Of a DNA stretch of 64,000 bases, positions 17,085 through 25,754 are shown piece after piece. The stretch comes from Streptomyces massasporeus (GTDB lineage: Bacteria; Actinomycetota; Actinomycetes; Streptomycetales; Streptomycetaceae): contig NZ_BMSE01000007.1 in the NCBI RefSeq assembly GCF_014648995.1, forward strand, positions 1-64,000, in the 5' to 3' direction. The notes under the pieces were generated by a model. The model searched no databases and was not told where the DNA came from. It worked only from the letters and a program-made list of their open reading frames with translations. Every line of letters starts with the position of its first letter. Position 1 is the first letter of the stretch. Position numbers and translations under genes: made by a program.

Positions 17085-17136
17085 CCAGGCGACTCAATGC
17101 CGTGCCGCGAAAAGGCACGACGTCATCGAAGTGTTA

Positions 17137-18456
17137 TCAAACGGCGGTGGGTTCGTCGGCCGGGAGGCTGTCCATGAAGGAGCTGACCGAGAAGACCGCG
17201 TTGCCGGCGCCGGGCGGGCCGTAGCCGGGAGGCGAGGAGAGGCCGAAGTCCTCCATGGTCTGCCGGTAGGCCTGGAGCAGGCGGATGTGGTACTCCAGCG
17301 GCGCGCCCTGCGGGTTGGCCTTGCCGAGCGGCGTCGTGGGCTCCGGGCACCAGGTGGTGAAGCGGGGCGTGATGCCGTGCGACATGAAGAACCGCAGGCC
17401 CTCGGTGGTGGAGTCGATGGCCTCGTCGACCGTCTTGAAACCGAAGGGCTCGGCCATCTCCACGCCCGCCACGAAGTTGGGAATGACGTTGCGCGCCCCG
17501 AACACCTCGGCCGAGTCCAGGATGCGCTTGTGCCACACGTCGCGGCCGACGTACCGCTCCTTGCCCGGGCAGAACATCTTGAAGAGGTACTCGTCCCAGA
17601 CCTCGTAGTTGGGGTGGTAGATCTGCACGCCGTAGTCCTTGAACCGCTGGACGTCGTCGCGCGGGAGGGCCTGGGCGACGACCTTGCCGATCCAGCGGCC
17701 CGGGAAGTGCTCCTCGATGGCCTTGGCGTACCGCCCGTAGAAGTCCGCCTCGTCCAGGCCCTGGACCTTCGACGTGATCGCTCCACCGGTGAGCGTGTAC
17801 GCGGTGGACACCTTCGCGGTGTCGTACCTGTTGATGATCTCGAGCGCCTCGAGGACCTCGTCGACGTCCTTCACGCCCGTGTACGGGCGGCCCGCCGCCT
17901 TGTGCTGGCGCCAGTTGTGGTTGATGTCGCAGTACTGGCACTCCTCCTTGGCACCGAAGTACTGGCACACGCGGAACGCGGTCAGGTAGATCAGGTAGCC
18001 CCACTGGATGGTCGGGGCGACCTCCATGACCGACTTCCCGTTGGCGAGGGTGTGCCGGTAGTACTCGGGCATCGGCGGCACCCCGACGTCGGAGATCCTC
18101 TTGCCGTCGAGGTACAGGCCGAGCACGCCGTCGTCGTTCGCCGCGACGCGGTACGGCGAGGACGGGTTCACCCGGACCGAGACGACGGTGCGGCGCAGGT
18201 CGTAGGGGCCGCCGGTGAGGATGATCTCCTCGGGCGGCCGGCGCAGCGCCGCCTCGCCCAGCTCGGGCAGGGTGCCGTGGTCGAAGGAGAAGATGAAGTA
18301 CGACTTCGGCTTGACCTCGCCGCCCTCGTTGTCGCTGAGCGCGGACGGGTCGAAGGCGACGCCGCCGCGGAGCAGGTCCTCCTTGAAGACGGCTTCCCGC
18401 GGCACGTGCGGGAACCGCTCCATCAGATCCTCGACCAGCGCGGTTCGGCTGCCCAT
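17137..18456 (-). CDS. Radical SAM protein with atypical CX8CX2C cluster motif
   Basis: A 439-residue protein whose only tight cysteine cluster is CQYFGAKEECQYC, followed by DINHNW. The CQYC part and the trailing segments (YTLTGGAITSK as the GGE-like motif, KVVAQALPRDD, IPNFVAGVEMAEP) fit the radical SAM TIM barrel. However, the spacing is C-x8-C-x2-C rather than the usual C-x3-C-x2-C. The substrate is unknown. The 2-hydroxyacid dehydrogenase gene lies 122 bases upstream on the same strand, so the two may be co-transcribed. Start ATG 18456 has GGAGGAG-like purines upstream (GGGAGGAGACACGGG). Confidence 0.75.
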   Translation of the reverse strand: MGSRTALVEDLMERFPHVPREAVFKEDLLRGGVAFDPSALSDNEGGEVKPKSYFIFSFDHGTLPELGEAALRRPPEEIILTGGPYDLRRTVVSVRVNPSSPYRVAANDDGVLGLYLDGKRISDVGVPPMPEYYRHTLANGKSVMEVAPTIQWGYLIYLTAFRVCQYFGAKEECQYCDINHNWRQHKAAGRPYTGVKDVDEVLEALEIINRYDTAKVSTAYTLTGGAITSKVQGLDEADFYGRYAKAIEEHFPGRWIGKVVAQALPRDDVQRFKDYGVQIYHPNYEVWDEYLFKMFCPGKERYVGRDVWHKRILDSAEVFGARNVIPNFVAGVEMAEPFGFKTVDEAIDSTTEGLRFFMSHGITPRFTTWCPEPTTPLGKANPQGAPLEYHIRLLQAYRQTMEDFGLSSPPGYGPPGAGNAVFSVSSFMDSLPADEPTAV

Positions 18457-18578
18457 CCCGTGTCTCCTCCCGGTTCGGACGTACGACTCCTCACGGTATG
18501 CCCATGGGTGTGCGGGGCGGGTACCGGGTCCCCCCGAGACGGGAGAATGCCCCGTTCGTGGCGTATTGCCGGGTGCTG

Positions 18579-19586
18579 TCAGGCTTCGCGGGCCAGCGCC
18601 GCCCAGTCGACCGCGTACGCCGGCTCCTCCCCGGCCAGCAGCCGCTCCGCCTCTTCCGCGACCGCCAGGCCGAGCCGTGCCAGCTCGTTGCCCTGGGAGC
18701 CCGCGAGGTGCGGGGTGACGAACGCGCCGGGAAGGTCGTAGAGCGGGGAGTCTGCGGGGAGCGGCTCCGGGTCGGTGACGTCGAGGATCGCGGTCAGGCG
18801 CCCGGCGCGCAGTTCCGCCACCAGGGCGTCGTGGTCGACGAGCGGGCCGCGCGCGGTGTTGATCAGCACGGCGCCGTCGGGCATCAGGGCCAGCTCGCGG
18901 CGGCCGATCATGTGGTGCGTCTCGGGCGTCTCGGGGGCGTGGACGGTGACGACGTCGGACGTGCGCAGCAGTTCATCCAGGGGCAGCAGGGGGACGCCGA
19001 GCGCCGCGGCCTGCCGTTCGTCGACGTACGGGTCGGCGAGGACCGGCCGCAGGTCGAAGGGGCGCAGCAGTTGCAGGACGCGGCGGCCGATGCGGGAGGC
19101 GCCGATGACGCCGACCCGGCGGCCGTGGTTGCCGATGCCGGGGATGACGCCCCAGCCGGTGGAGGTTCGGGCCGTGCGCATCCGGTCGCGGGCGGCGAGG
19201 ACGTCCTTCCCGGCGAGCAGGATCATGGCGAGGGTGTACTCGGCGACCGGCAGTGCGTTGGCGACGGCCGCCGAGGAGACGGCGATGCCGCGCTCCCTGA
19301 TGCCGGGGGTGGCGAAGGACTTCACGGAGCCGGCCGAGTGCAGCACCGCCCGCAGCCGGGGAGCGGCGGCGAGAACCGTCTCGTCGAGCCGGGGGCAGCC
19401 CCAGCCGGTCACCAGGATCTCGGTCCGGGCCAGCGCGTCGAGGACGCGCGGGTCGGTGAAGTCCTCGGCCACGAGGTCCGGATCGATGTCCACGGACGTG
19501 CGCAGGCGTGCCAGCACCTCGGGCGGGAAGACCTGCGGCACGTTCTCTGCGGTCATGGCGAACAGTGCCTGGGGGCGCTGACTCAA
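18579..19586 (-). CDS. D-isomer-specific 2-hydroxyacid dehydrogenase
   Basis: An NAD(P)-dependent oxidoreductase of the D-2-hydroxyacid dehydrogenase family. The Rossmann motif is RRVGVIGASRIGRRVLQLLRP (variant G-x-S-x-I-G). The catalytic residues are Arg in NTARGPLVD, a Glu/Asp in DVTDPEPLP, and the His in FVTPHLAGSQGNE. I prefer a TTG start at 19586 because GGAAGG sits 8 bases upstream and the frame then includes RPQALFAM, the first beta strand seen in relatives; ATG 19556 is the alternative. A LacI-type operator candidate lies in the divergent promoter shared with aldO. The substrate is unknown. Confidence 0.85.
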   Translation of the reverse strand: MSQRPQALFAMTAENVPQVFPPEVLARLRTSVDIDPDLVAEDFTDPRVLDALARTEILVTGWGCPRLDETVLAAAPRLRAVLHSAGSVKSFATPGIRERGIAVSSAAVANALPVAEYTLAMILLAGKDVLAARDRMRTARTSTGWGVIPGIGNHGRRVGVIGASRIGRRVLQLLRPFDLRPVLADPYVDERQAAALGVPLLPLDELLRTSDVVTVHAPETPETHHMIGRRELALMPDGAVLINTARGPLVDHDALVAELRAGRLTAILDVTDPEPLPADSPLYDLPGAFVTPHLAGSQGNELARLGLAVAEEAERLLAGEEPAYAVDWAALAREA

Positions 19587-19631
19587 GGAGGTGACCTTCC
19601 GGCTCGGCGGCACATGGGGAGGCTGAGGAGA

Positions 19632-19647
19632 TAGAAACCGCTCTCTA
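19632..19647. promoter_or_regulatory. LacI-type operator candidate in the aldO divergent promoter
   Basis: TAGAAACCGCTCTCTA is a partial palindrome close to the AAAGCGCTTTC-type operators of Streptomyces LacI-family sugar repressors. It lies 46 bases upstream of the dehydrogenase start and 112 upstream of aldO. Confidence 0.4.
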
Positions 19648-19758
19648 CAACCTCTCCACGGTAGGCCCGGCCGGGCGGCGGCGGCAACGGACATCGGGCC
19701 GGGGTAGGTTCCGGCCGGGGGCTTCCCGGTCCCCGCTGTCTCGGGGAAGGACGACGCG

Positions 19759-21021
19759 ATGAACGGGACCGTGACCAACTGGGCGGGCAACATCACCTAC
19801 GCGGCCAAGGAACTGCACCGGCCCGGGTCGCTCACCGCGCTGCGGGCGCTCGTCGCGGACGGCGACCGGGTGCGGGTGCTGGGCAGCGGGCACTCGTTCA
19901 ACGAGATCGCCGAACCGGGCCCCGAGGGCGTCCTGCTGTCGCTGGCCGACCTGCCCCCGGAGGTGGACGTCGACACGGCGGCCCGCACGGTCCGGGTCGG
20001 CGGCGGCGTGCGCTACGCGGAACTGGCCCGCCGGGTGCACGGGCAGGGGCTCGCGCTGCACAACATGGCGTCCCTGCCGCACATCTCGGTGGCCGGGTCG
20101 GTGGCGACCGGTACCCACGGTTCGGGGGTGCTCAACGGGCCGCTGTCGGTGTCCGTGCGCGAGGTGGAGCTGGTCACGGCGGACGGCTCGGCGCTGACCA
20201 TAGGGCGAGGAGAGGAGCGGTTCGGCGGGGCCGTCACGTCACTCGGCGCGCTGGGGGTCGTCACCGCACTCACCCTGGACCTGGAGCCGGCCTACGAGGT
20301 CGAGCAGCACGTGTTCACCGAACTGCCGCTGGAGGGCTTGGACTCCGGGGTGTTCGAGACGGTGATGGCCACGGGGTACAGCGTCAGTCTGTTCACCGAC
20401 TGGCGTGAGCCGGGCTTCCGGCAGGTGTGGCTCAAGCGGCGCACCGACCAGCCGCTGCCCGCCTTCCCCTGGGCCGCTCCCGCCACGGAGAAGATGCACC
20501 CGGTACCGGGCATGCCTGCGGTCAACTGCACCGAGCAGTTCGGCGTGCCGGGGCCGTGGCACCAGCGACTGCCGCACTTCCGGGCGGAGTTCGTCCCGAG
20601 CAGCGGGGCGGAGCTGCAGTCGGAGTACCTGCTGCCGCGCGGGCACGCGGTGGAGATGCTGCACGCGCTCGACGCGATCCGGGAAACCATCGCGCCCGTC
20701 CTGCAGACCTGCGAGGTGCGCACGGTCGCCGGTGACGACCAGTGGCTCAGCCCCTCCCACGGCCGGGACACCGTCGCGGCGCACTTCACGTGGGTCGAGG
20801 ACACGGAGGCGGTACTGCCGGTGGTCCGGCGGGTCGAGGAGGCGCTGGAGCCCTTCGGGGCGCGCCCGCACTGGGGGAAGGTGTTCACCGTGCCCGCGAC
20901 CGCCCTGGCCGGGCTGTACCCGCGACTCGGCGACTTCCGGTCGCTGACACAGGAGCTGGACCCGCGGGGCAAGTTCGCCAACGCCTTCGTACGAGGGGTG
21001 CTGGCGGGGACGGAAGCGTAG
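19759..21021 (+). CDS. aldO: Alditol oxidase, covalent FAD (VAO family)
   Basis: 420 residues, closely resembling the characterised S. coelicolor alditol oxidase along its length (TNWAGNITYAAKEL, RVRVLGSGHSFNEIAEPG, SVAGSVATGTHGSGV, HPVPGMPAVNCTEQFGVPGP, WGKVFTVPA). These enzymes oxidise the terminal primary alcohol of xylitol or sorbitol with O2, giving the aldose and H2O2. His45 in GSGHSFNE corresponds to the histidine that carries the covalent flavin. Lys/Arg substrate-binding residues in the C-terminal half appear kept. There is no signal peptide, so it is cytosolic. The divergent dehydrogenase may act on related polyol products. Confidence 0.92.
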   Translation: MNGTVTNWAGNITYAAKELHRPGSLTALRALVADGDRVRVLGSGHSFNEIAEPGPEGVLLSLADLPPEVDVDTAARTVRVGGGVRYAELARRVHGQGLALHNMASLPHISVAGSVATGTHGSGVLNGPLSVSVREVELVTADGSALTIGRGEERFGGAVTSLGALGVVTALTLDLEPAYEVEQHVFTELPLEGLDSGVFETVMATGYSVSLFTDWREPGFRQVWLKRRTDQPLPAFPWAAPATEKMHPVPGMPAVNCTEQFGVPGPWHQRLPHFRAEFVPSSGAELQSEYLLPRGHAVEMLHALDAIRETIAPVLQTCEVRTVAGDDQWLSPSHGRDTVAAHFTWVEDTEAVLPVVRRVEEALEPFGARPHWGKVFTVPATALAGLYPRLGDFRSLTQELDPRGKFANAFVRGVLAGTEA

Positions 21022-21129
21022 GCGTACGCGAGAGGGGGCGGGGGCTGCTGCCGCACTGAGAGCGGGGACTGCCCGCACCAAGGGGGGCGGGAGTCGCCCT
21101 CGCTGAGGGCAGGTGCTGCCCGCAATGGG

Positions 21130-21510
21130 GCGGGGGCAGCCCGAGCCGGGGCGGCGACTGCCCGCACGGGACCAGGGGCCGCCCACACCCGCGCCGGGAA
21201 ACACCCACACCGAAGCCGGAACCACACACCGGAGGCAGGACTGCCCGAGCCGGGACGGCAACCGCCCGCACGGGACCAGGGGCCGCCCACACCCGCGCCG
21301 GGAAACACCCACACCGAAGCCGGGACCACACACCGGAGGCAGGACTGCCCGAGCCGGAGCGGCAACCGCCCGCACGGGACCAGGGGCCGCCCACACCCGT
21401 GCCGGGAAACACCCACACCGAAGCCGGAACCACGCACCAGAGGCAGGACTGCCCGAGCCGGGACGGCAACCGCCCGCACGGGACCAGGGGCCGCCCACAC
21501 CCGTGCCGGG
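21130..21510. repeat. Tandem array of a 104-bp GC-rich repeat (about 3.6 copies)
   Basis: The landmark GGGACCAGGGGCC ends at 21180, 21284, 21388 and 21492: an exact 104-bp period with few substitutions between units. The array fills the gap between the convergent aldO and the winged-helix gene, with degenerate related sequence (GCTGCCGC..., GACTGCCCGC...) extending left to ~21040. Because 104 is not a multiple of three, the array is not a protein repeat. Confidence 0.85.
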
Positions 21511-21553
21511 GAATGCATGCGCCGGGGCAGGGACTGCCCGCGTGCCCCGCCGG

Positions 21554-21904
21554 TCAGGTCGCCGCGCGCGGGAGGCCCCGGGTCGCGGAGGTCGTGACGC
21601 GGGCCGCCTCGTCCTTGACGAGCAGGGACATCAGGGCAGCCACGGTCAGGCCCGCCTCGGCCGGGTGGCGCAGCACCTTGCCGGGGTCGATCCGGTACGT
21701 GTTGGTGCGCCCCTCCCGGGTGTGGGAGAGGTATCCGTCCTGCTCCAGGTCGGCGATGATCTTCTGCACGGCTCGCTCCGTGAGCCGGCAGTGGGCCGCG
21801 ATGTCCCGGATCCGAGCACTGTGATTGTCGGCAATGGCGGCCAGCACGCGGGCATGGTTGGTGAGGAACGTCCATCCGGTGTGTGGCTCGGGCACTCCAT
21901 CCAT
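21554..21904 (-). CDS. Small winged-helix transcriptional regulator
   Basis: 116 residues, mostly one winged-helix domain: TNHARVLAAIADNHSARIRDIAAHC, recognition helix TERAVQKIIADLEQDGYLSH, then wing REGRTNTYRIDPG. This resembles ArsR/MarR-type single-domain regulators common in Streptomyces. There is no metal-binding cysteine motif. The C-terminal ~35 residues may dimerise. It is convergent with aldO across the repeat array and divergent from the STAS-ANTAR gene 135 bases away, which it might control. Confidence 0.75.
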   Translation of the reverse strand: MDGVPEPHTGWTFLTNHARVLAAIADNHSARIRDIAAHCRLTERAVQKIIADLEQDGYLSHTREGRTNTYRIDPGKVLRHPAEAGLTVAALMSLLVKDEAARVTTSATRGLPRAAT

Positions 21905-22039
21905 GCCCCAACTCTAGCGACAGAACATTCACGCACCCAAAAACACGTACTTCGTTTCATGTATCGGTTGACGGGTGTGGGGTAGAGAGGCAACGCTGGA
22001 AGCGGAGGCAAGGCGAACGGAGCAAGGGAGAACAGGGCC

Positions 22040-22822
22040 ATGCCGGAGCCTGCGTACTCTGCGCGGTCTCACCCACAGGAACACGCCGCACCCACGGCGG
22101 TCGACAGTGCGCCGGCGGCGATCCCGCCCTGCATGGCGACCATGGACGTCGTCCCGGACGGCGACCGCATGACCGTGACCATGTGGGGCGAGCTGGACCT
22201 GGGCAGCCGGCGGTTGCTCCCCGAGCTGTACGACATGCTCACCCTGTCCGGCACCGGCCTCGACCTGCGCCTGGACGCGGTCGGCTTCTGCGACTGCTCC
22301 GGCCTCAACGCGCTGCTGGATCTGCGCACCCGCGCTGCCGACGAGGGCAAGACGGTCACCATCCAGTCCTGTGGCATCGCGGTCGAGCGCCTGCTCGACC
22401 TGACCGGCGCGCGGGAGCTGTTCGCGGATTCCGGCCGGCCCGAGAGCGCCCCGCCCCCGGCCGCGCCCGCCTCGGACCCGCCGGACGAGGACGGCCAGGA
22501 CCTCCGCGCCGAAGTCACCCAGCTGCGCCGCGCCATGCAGACCCGGCCCACCATCGACCTGGCCCGCGGCATCCTGATGGCCTCCTTCAGCCTGAGCCCC
22601 GAGGCGGCCTGGAGCGTCCTGGTCAGGACCTCCCAGAACACCAACACCAAGCTGCACCACCTGGCCCAGGACTTGGTGGGCACCGTGCGCGGCACGACGC
22701 TGCCGGAGCAGGTGCAGCGACAGCTGGCCGCCGCGGTCGCCGGCGCGAGCAGTCCCGGCGAGGCGGCGGCGCCCCCCACGGGCACCCCCGCCGAGGACGC
22801 GGACCGAGCCACCGGGGACTGA
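22040..22822 (+). CDS. STAS-ANTAR protein: anti-sigma-antagonist domain fused to RNA-binding ANTAR domain
   Basis: Residues ~35-135 form a STAS domain (VTMWGELDLGSRRLLPELYD; GFCDCSGLNALL with the phosphorylatable Ser; KTVTIQSCGIAVERLLDLTG), as in SpoIIAA/RsbV antagonists. After a Pro/Ala linker, residues ~155-215 match ANTAR: an AEVTQLRRAMQTRPTIDLA core followed by GILMASFSLSPEAAWSVLVRTSQN. ANTAR domains bind paired RNA hairpins and antiterminate transcription. The protein therefore may link a phosphorylation switch to RNA-level control. Start ATG 22040 has AGGGAGAA upstream. Confidence 0.85.
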   Translation: MPEPAYSARSHPQEHAAPTAVDSAPAAIPPCMATMDVVPDGDRMTVTMWGELDLGSRRLLPELYDMLTLSGTGLDLRLDAVGFCDCSGLNALLDLRTRAADEGKTVTIQSCGIAVERLLDLTGARELFADSGRPESAPPPAAPASDPPDEDGQDLRAEVTQLRRAMQTRPTIDLARGILMASFSLSPEAAWSVLVRTSQNTNTKLHHLAQDLVGTVRGTTLPEQVQRQLAAAVAGASSPGEAAAPPTGTPAEDADRATGD

Positions 22823-22904
22823 CACACCCGCACTGAGGCATCATGGGCAGGCCACACCCGGCCACCACCGGCCCTCAGCAGGCGGGCACTTTATAAAGCC
22901 CCTT

Positions 22905-22924
22905 TCCAAACCCCTTGTCGAAAG
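22905..22924 (+). promoter_or_regulatory. Candidate ROK operator upstream of the ROK gene
   Basis: TCCAAACCCCTTGTCGAAAG lies ~85 bases before the ROK start. An almost identical element, TCCAACCCCTTGCCGAAG, occurs upstream of the transporter operon at 24327-24344. No other copy was noticed in the window. Confidence 0.5.
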
Positions 22925-23006
22925 TCCCGGCAGACCATAGCCTTGCGCCGCGCCGGTGCCGACGTCGAACCGGCCCGGCCGGTCTGGGAAGGAATGGGGC
23001 ACCCCG

Positions 23007-24251
23007 GTGAAGCGCACATCACGTGACATCCGCACCGCGAACCGCTACGAGGTGCTGCGCCAGATCATCGCGGAGTCACCCACGTCCCGGCAGGAGCTGG
23101 CTGCGGCCACCGGCCTCAGTCTCGCCACGGTCGCCACCCTCGTCGGCGAGCTGCTCGACCTCCGCATGATCACCGAGGTCGGCTTCGAGGACTCGGCGGG
23201 CGGCCGCCCCCGGGGCCTGGTCGCGGTCAACAGCTCGGGCGGCGCGCTGATCGGCGTCGACATCGCCGAGACGTACGTCCACGTCGAGCTGTTCGACCTC
23301 GGGCTGAACGTGCTGGCCCGCGCCGAGGAGGACGTCCGGCCCAGCGAGAGCCTGCCCGAGCAGGTGGTGGGCCATGTGGCCACCGCCGTCGGCTCGGTGG
23401 TCACCCAGGCCGGCATCGAGGGCGCCCGGGTGCTCGGGGTCGGCGTCAGCGTGCCGGGGCAGGTGGACCGCGCGACCGGCACCTCGGAGTACGCGCCCAA
23501 CTGGGACTGGCACGACGTACCGCTCCTCGAGCTGCTCACCGAGCACATCGCCTACCCGCTGTACCTGGACAACCCGCTGCGCGCCAGCGCGGTCGCCGAG
23601 CTGTGGTTCGGGGCCGCGCGTGGGCACGGGAACGCCGTGGTGGTCAACCTCGGCACCGGCGTGGGCGCCGGTCTCGTCCTGGGCGGCGGACTGCACCGTG
23701 GGGTCAGCAACAGCGCCGGCGAGTGGGGCCACACCACGATGGTGCTGGACGGACGACTGTGCCGGTGCGGCGACCACGGCTGTGTCGAGGCGTACGTCGG
23801 CGCGCGCGGCATCATGCTGAACCTGCGCGAACTCAGCCCCGACAGCCCGCTGTTGCACGACGAGGACCAGACGGCGACCATCGACGCCCTGGCCCGCGGG
23901 GTCGCGGCGGACGACCCCGTGGCGCGCCGGGTCGTCCACGAGACCGCCCGCTACCTGGGCGCCGGCGTCGCGGACCTGGTCAACCTGTTCAACCCCGAGA
24001 TCGTCGTGCTGAGCAGCTGGGTCGCCCGCACCCTGGGCGAGCCGCTGCTGCACGAGGTGCGCGAGGCCGTGACCCGGCACGCGCTGCCACGGCCGCTGGC
24101 CGCCACCGAAGTCGTCCTCTCCCCGATCCCCACCGACCCGGTGTGCCTGGGCGCGGCCACGTTCGCGCTCGAAGGCGCCCTCCAGACCGTCGGGCAGAAG
24201 AACGGCAAACGCGCCGCCCCCATGAGGAGCCGTACCACCACACCTTCGTAG
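23007..24251 (+). CDS. ROK-family transcriptional regulator
   Basis: An N-terminal winged helix (residues ~1-65; SPTSRQELAAATGLSLATVATLVGELL) is joined to a sugar-kinase-like ROK domain: IGVDIAETYVHVELFDLG (ATP-like loop), VNLGTGVGAGLVLGGG, and the zinc motif CRCGDHGCVEAYVG, followed by FNPEIVVLSS. ROK repressors bind a sugar or sugar phosphate and release their operator. GTG at 23007 is the first in-frame start that gives the usual N-terminus. The gene lies directly upstream of, and co-oriented with, an ABC importer and a beta-galactosidase, and both promoters share a sequence element, so this is very likely the local regulator. Confidence 0.88.
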   Translation: MKRTSRDIRTANRYEVLRQIIAESPTSRQELAAATGLSLATVATLVGELLDLRMITEVGFEDSAGGRPRGLVAVNSSGGALIGVDIAETYVHVELFDLGLNVLARAEEDVRPSESLPEQVVGHVATAVGSVVTQAGIEGARVLGVGVSVPGQVDRATGTSEYAPNWDWHDVPLLELLTEHIAYPLYLDNPLRASAVAELWFGAARGHGNAVVVNLGTGVGAGLVLGGGLHRGVSNSAGEWGHTTMVLDGRLCRCGDHGCVEAYVGARGIMLNLRELSPDSPLLHDEDQTATIDALARGVAADDPVARRVVHETARYLGAGVADLVNLFNPEIVVLSSWVARTLGEPLLHEVREAVTRHALPRPLAATEVVLSPIPTDPVCLGAATFALEGALQTVGQKNGKRAAPMRSRTTTPS

Positions 24252-24326
24252 CGGCGGAACCAACTCCTCCGCACCCCCCACGCGTTCGAAATCACGAACC
24301 GGACACAACGCTTCGTACAGACTTCG

Positions 24327-24344
24327 TCCAACCCCTTGCCGAAG
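24327..24344 (+). promoter_or_regulatory. Candidate ROK operator upstream of the sugar-transport operon
   Basis: TCCAACCCCTTGCCGAAG, ~130 bases upstream of the binding-protein start, differs from the element before the ROK gene by one missing A, one T/C change and one shorter A run. CCGAAGC is repeated twice more just downstream (GCCGAAGCC, GCCGAAGCT). Confidence 0.5.
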
Positions 24345-24471
24345 CCTTAGCCGAAGCTCTAGCGTCCCGCACCGCACCTCTCTTTGAGCCATCTGGCGCG
24401 AGCCCCCGGGCCGTGAGCCATCAGGCAGTGAGCCGCAGAGCCGCAGCCGCACTCGAGACAAGGACGTCAGC

Positions 24472-25734
24472 ATGTCGGCATCGAGCAACATGAACTGGGA
24501 CCGCCGAAACGTACTGCGGGCCGCGATGGGCCTGGCCGCCGCCGGCGGACTCGCCGCGTGCGGCAGCAACACCGGACGGGGCAGCGGAGGTTCGGGCGAC
24601 GGCCTGGTCCAGTACTTCCACGCGTACGGCGAGGCCGGCGTCGAGCAGGCCGTGAAGCGGTACGCGAAGGACTACAAGGACGCCGACGTCACCACGCAGT
24701 GGATCACCGGCAACAACTACGAGCAGAAGCTCTTCGCCGCGCTGCTCACCAAGAACGCGCCGGACGTCTTCGAGTTCCACCCGCAGATCCAGCTCGTCAA
24801 GAGCGGCCAGGTGGCGGACCTGACCGACATCATCGAGCCGGTCAAGGACGACTTCAACCAGGCCGACATCAAGTCGCACACGGTCGACGGCAAGATATAC
24901 GGCGTCCGGATGATCGACGACCCGCAGTTCCTCTTCTACCGGCCCTCGCTGTTCAAGAAGGCCGGAGTCGAGGTGCCGACCACGCTGGAAGAGCTGATCG
25001 AGGCCGCCGACAAGCTGACCACCAGCAAGGTCAAGGGCATCTTCCTCGGCAACGACCTGACCTCGATCGACCGCCCGCTGATCTGGTCGGCCGGCGCCGA
25101 CACGCTCACCGCGGACAACAAGCCCGCCTTCAACACCGACGCCGTCGCCGAGGGTCTCAAGCAGCTGCGTGGCCTGTTCACCAGCGGCAACCTGCTTCTC
25201 GACGCCCCCGCCGACTCGTGGGATCCCTCGGCCTTCATCCAGGGCCTGACGGCGATCCAGTGGTGCGGCATGTGGGCCATGCCGGCCATGCAGAAGGCGC
25301 TCGGCGACGACATCGGCATCTTCCCCTTCCCGAAGGTCGGTTCGGCCGGCAGGCAGTCGGTCTACAACGGCGGCTGGTCGATGTTCGTCAACGCCAAGAG
25401 CAAGAACGTCGAGGCGGCCAAGGAATACGTGAAGTGGCTGTGGATCGACCAGAAGAAGTACCAGGAGGACTTCGCCACCTCCTACGGCTTCCACATCCCG
25501 CCGCGCACCTCGCTCGCCCAGTCCGCGAGCAAGCTGAAGTCCGGCCTGCCGGCCGAGGGCGTCAAGCTCTTCAACGAGTTCGGTCACTTCGACAACATCG
25601 GCTGGACGCAGGCCATGATCGCCGCGTTCTGGGACGTGATCGCCAACACCATCCGCAAGGACGGTGACCCGAAGGCCCAGCTCGACGCCTGCGAGAAGAA
25701 GGTCAACGCCGAACTCAAGAAGCTCTTCGGATAG
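24472..25734 (+). CDS. Sugar ABC transporter substrate-binding lipoprotein (Tat-type signal)
   Basis: 420 residues. The N-terminus WDRRNVLRAAMGLAAAGGLAACGS combines a twin-arginine-like motif with a lipobox (GLAAC), so it is exported folded and lipid-anchored. The mature part is an extracellular solute-binding protein family 1 fold (YFHAYGEAGVEQAVKRYAKDY; APDVFEFHPQ; MWAMPAMQKALGDDIGIFPFPKVG; YNGGWSMFVNAKS). It presents sugar or oligosaccharide to the two downstream permeases. The link to lacZ suggests a galactoside ligand, but specificity cannot be read from sequence. No ATPase is encoded here; Streptomyces typically use a shared MsiK. Confidence 0.9.
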   Translation: MSASSNMNWDRRNVLRAAMGLAAAGGLAACGSNTGRGSGGSGDGLVQYFHAYGEAGVEQAVKRYAKDYKDADVTTQWITGNNYEQKLFAALLTKNAPDVFEFHPQIQLVKSGQVADLTDIIEPVKDDFNQADIKSHTVDGKIYGVRMIDDPQFLFYRPSLFKKAGVEVPTTLEELIEAADKLTTSKVKGIFLGNDLTSIDRPLIWSAGADTLTADNKPAFNTDAVAEGLKQLRGLFTSGNLLLDAPADSWDPSAFIQGLTAIQWCGMWAMPAMQKALGDDIGIFPFPKVGSAGRQSVYNGGWSMFVNAKSKNVEAAKEYVKWLWIDQKKYQEDFATSYGFHIPPRTSLAQSASKLKSGLPAEGVKLFNEFGHFDNIGWTQAMIAAFWDVIANTIRKDGDPKAQLDACEKKVNAELKKLFG

Positions 25735-25754
25735 ACCACCGGACGGATCTCGAC

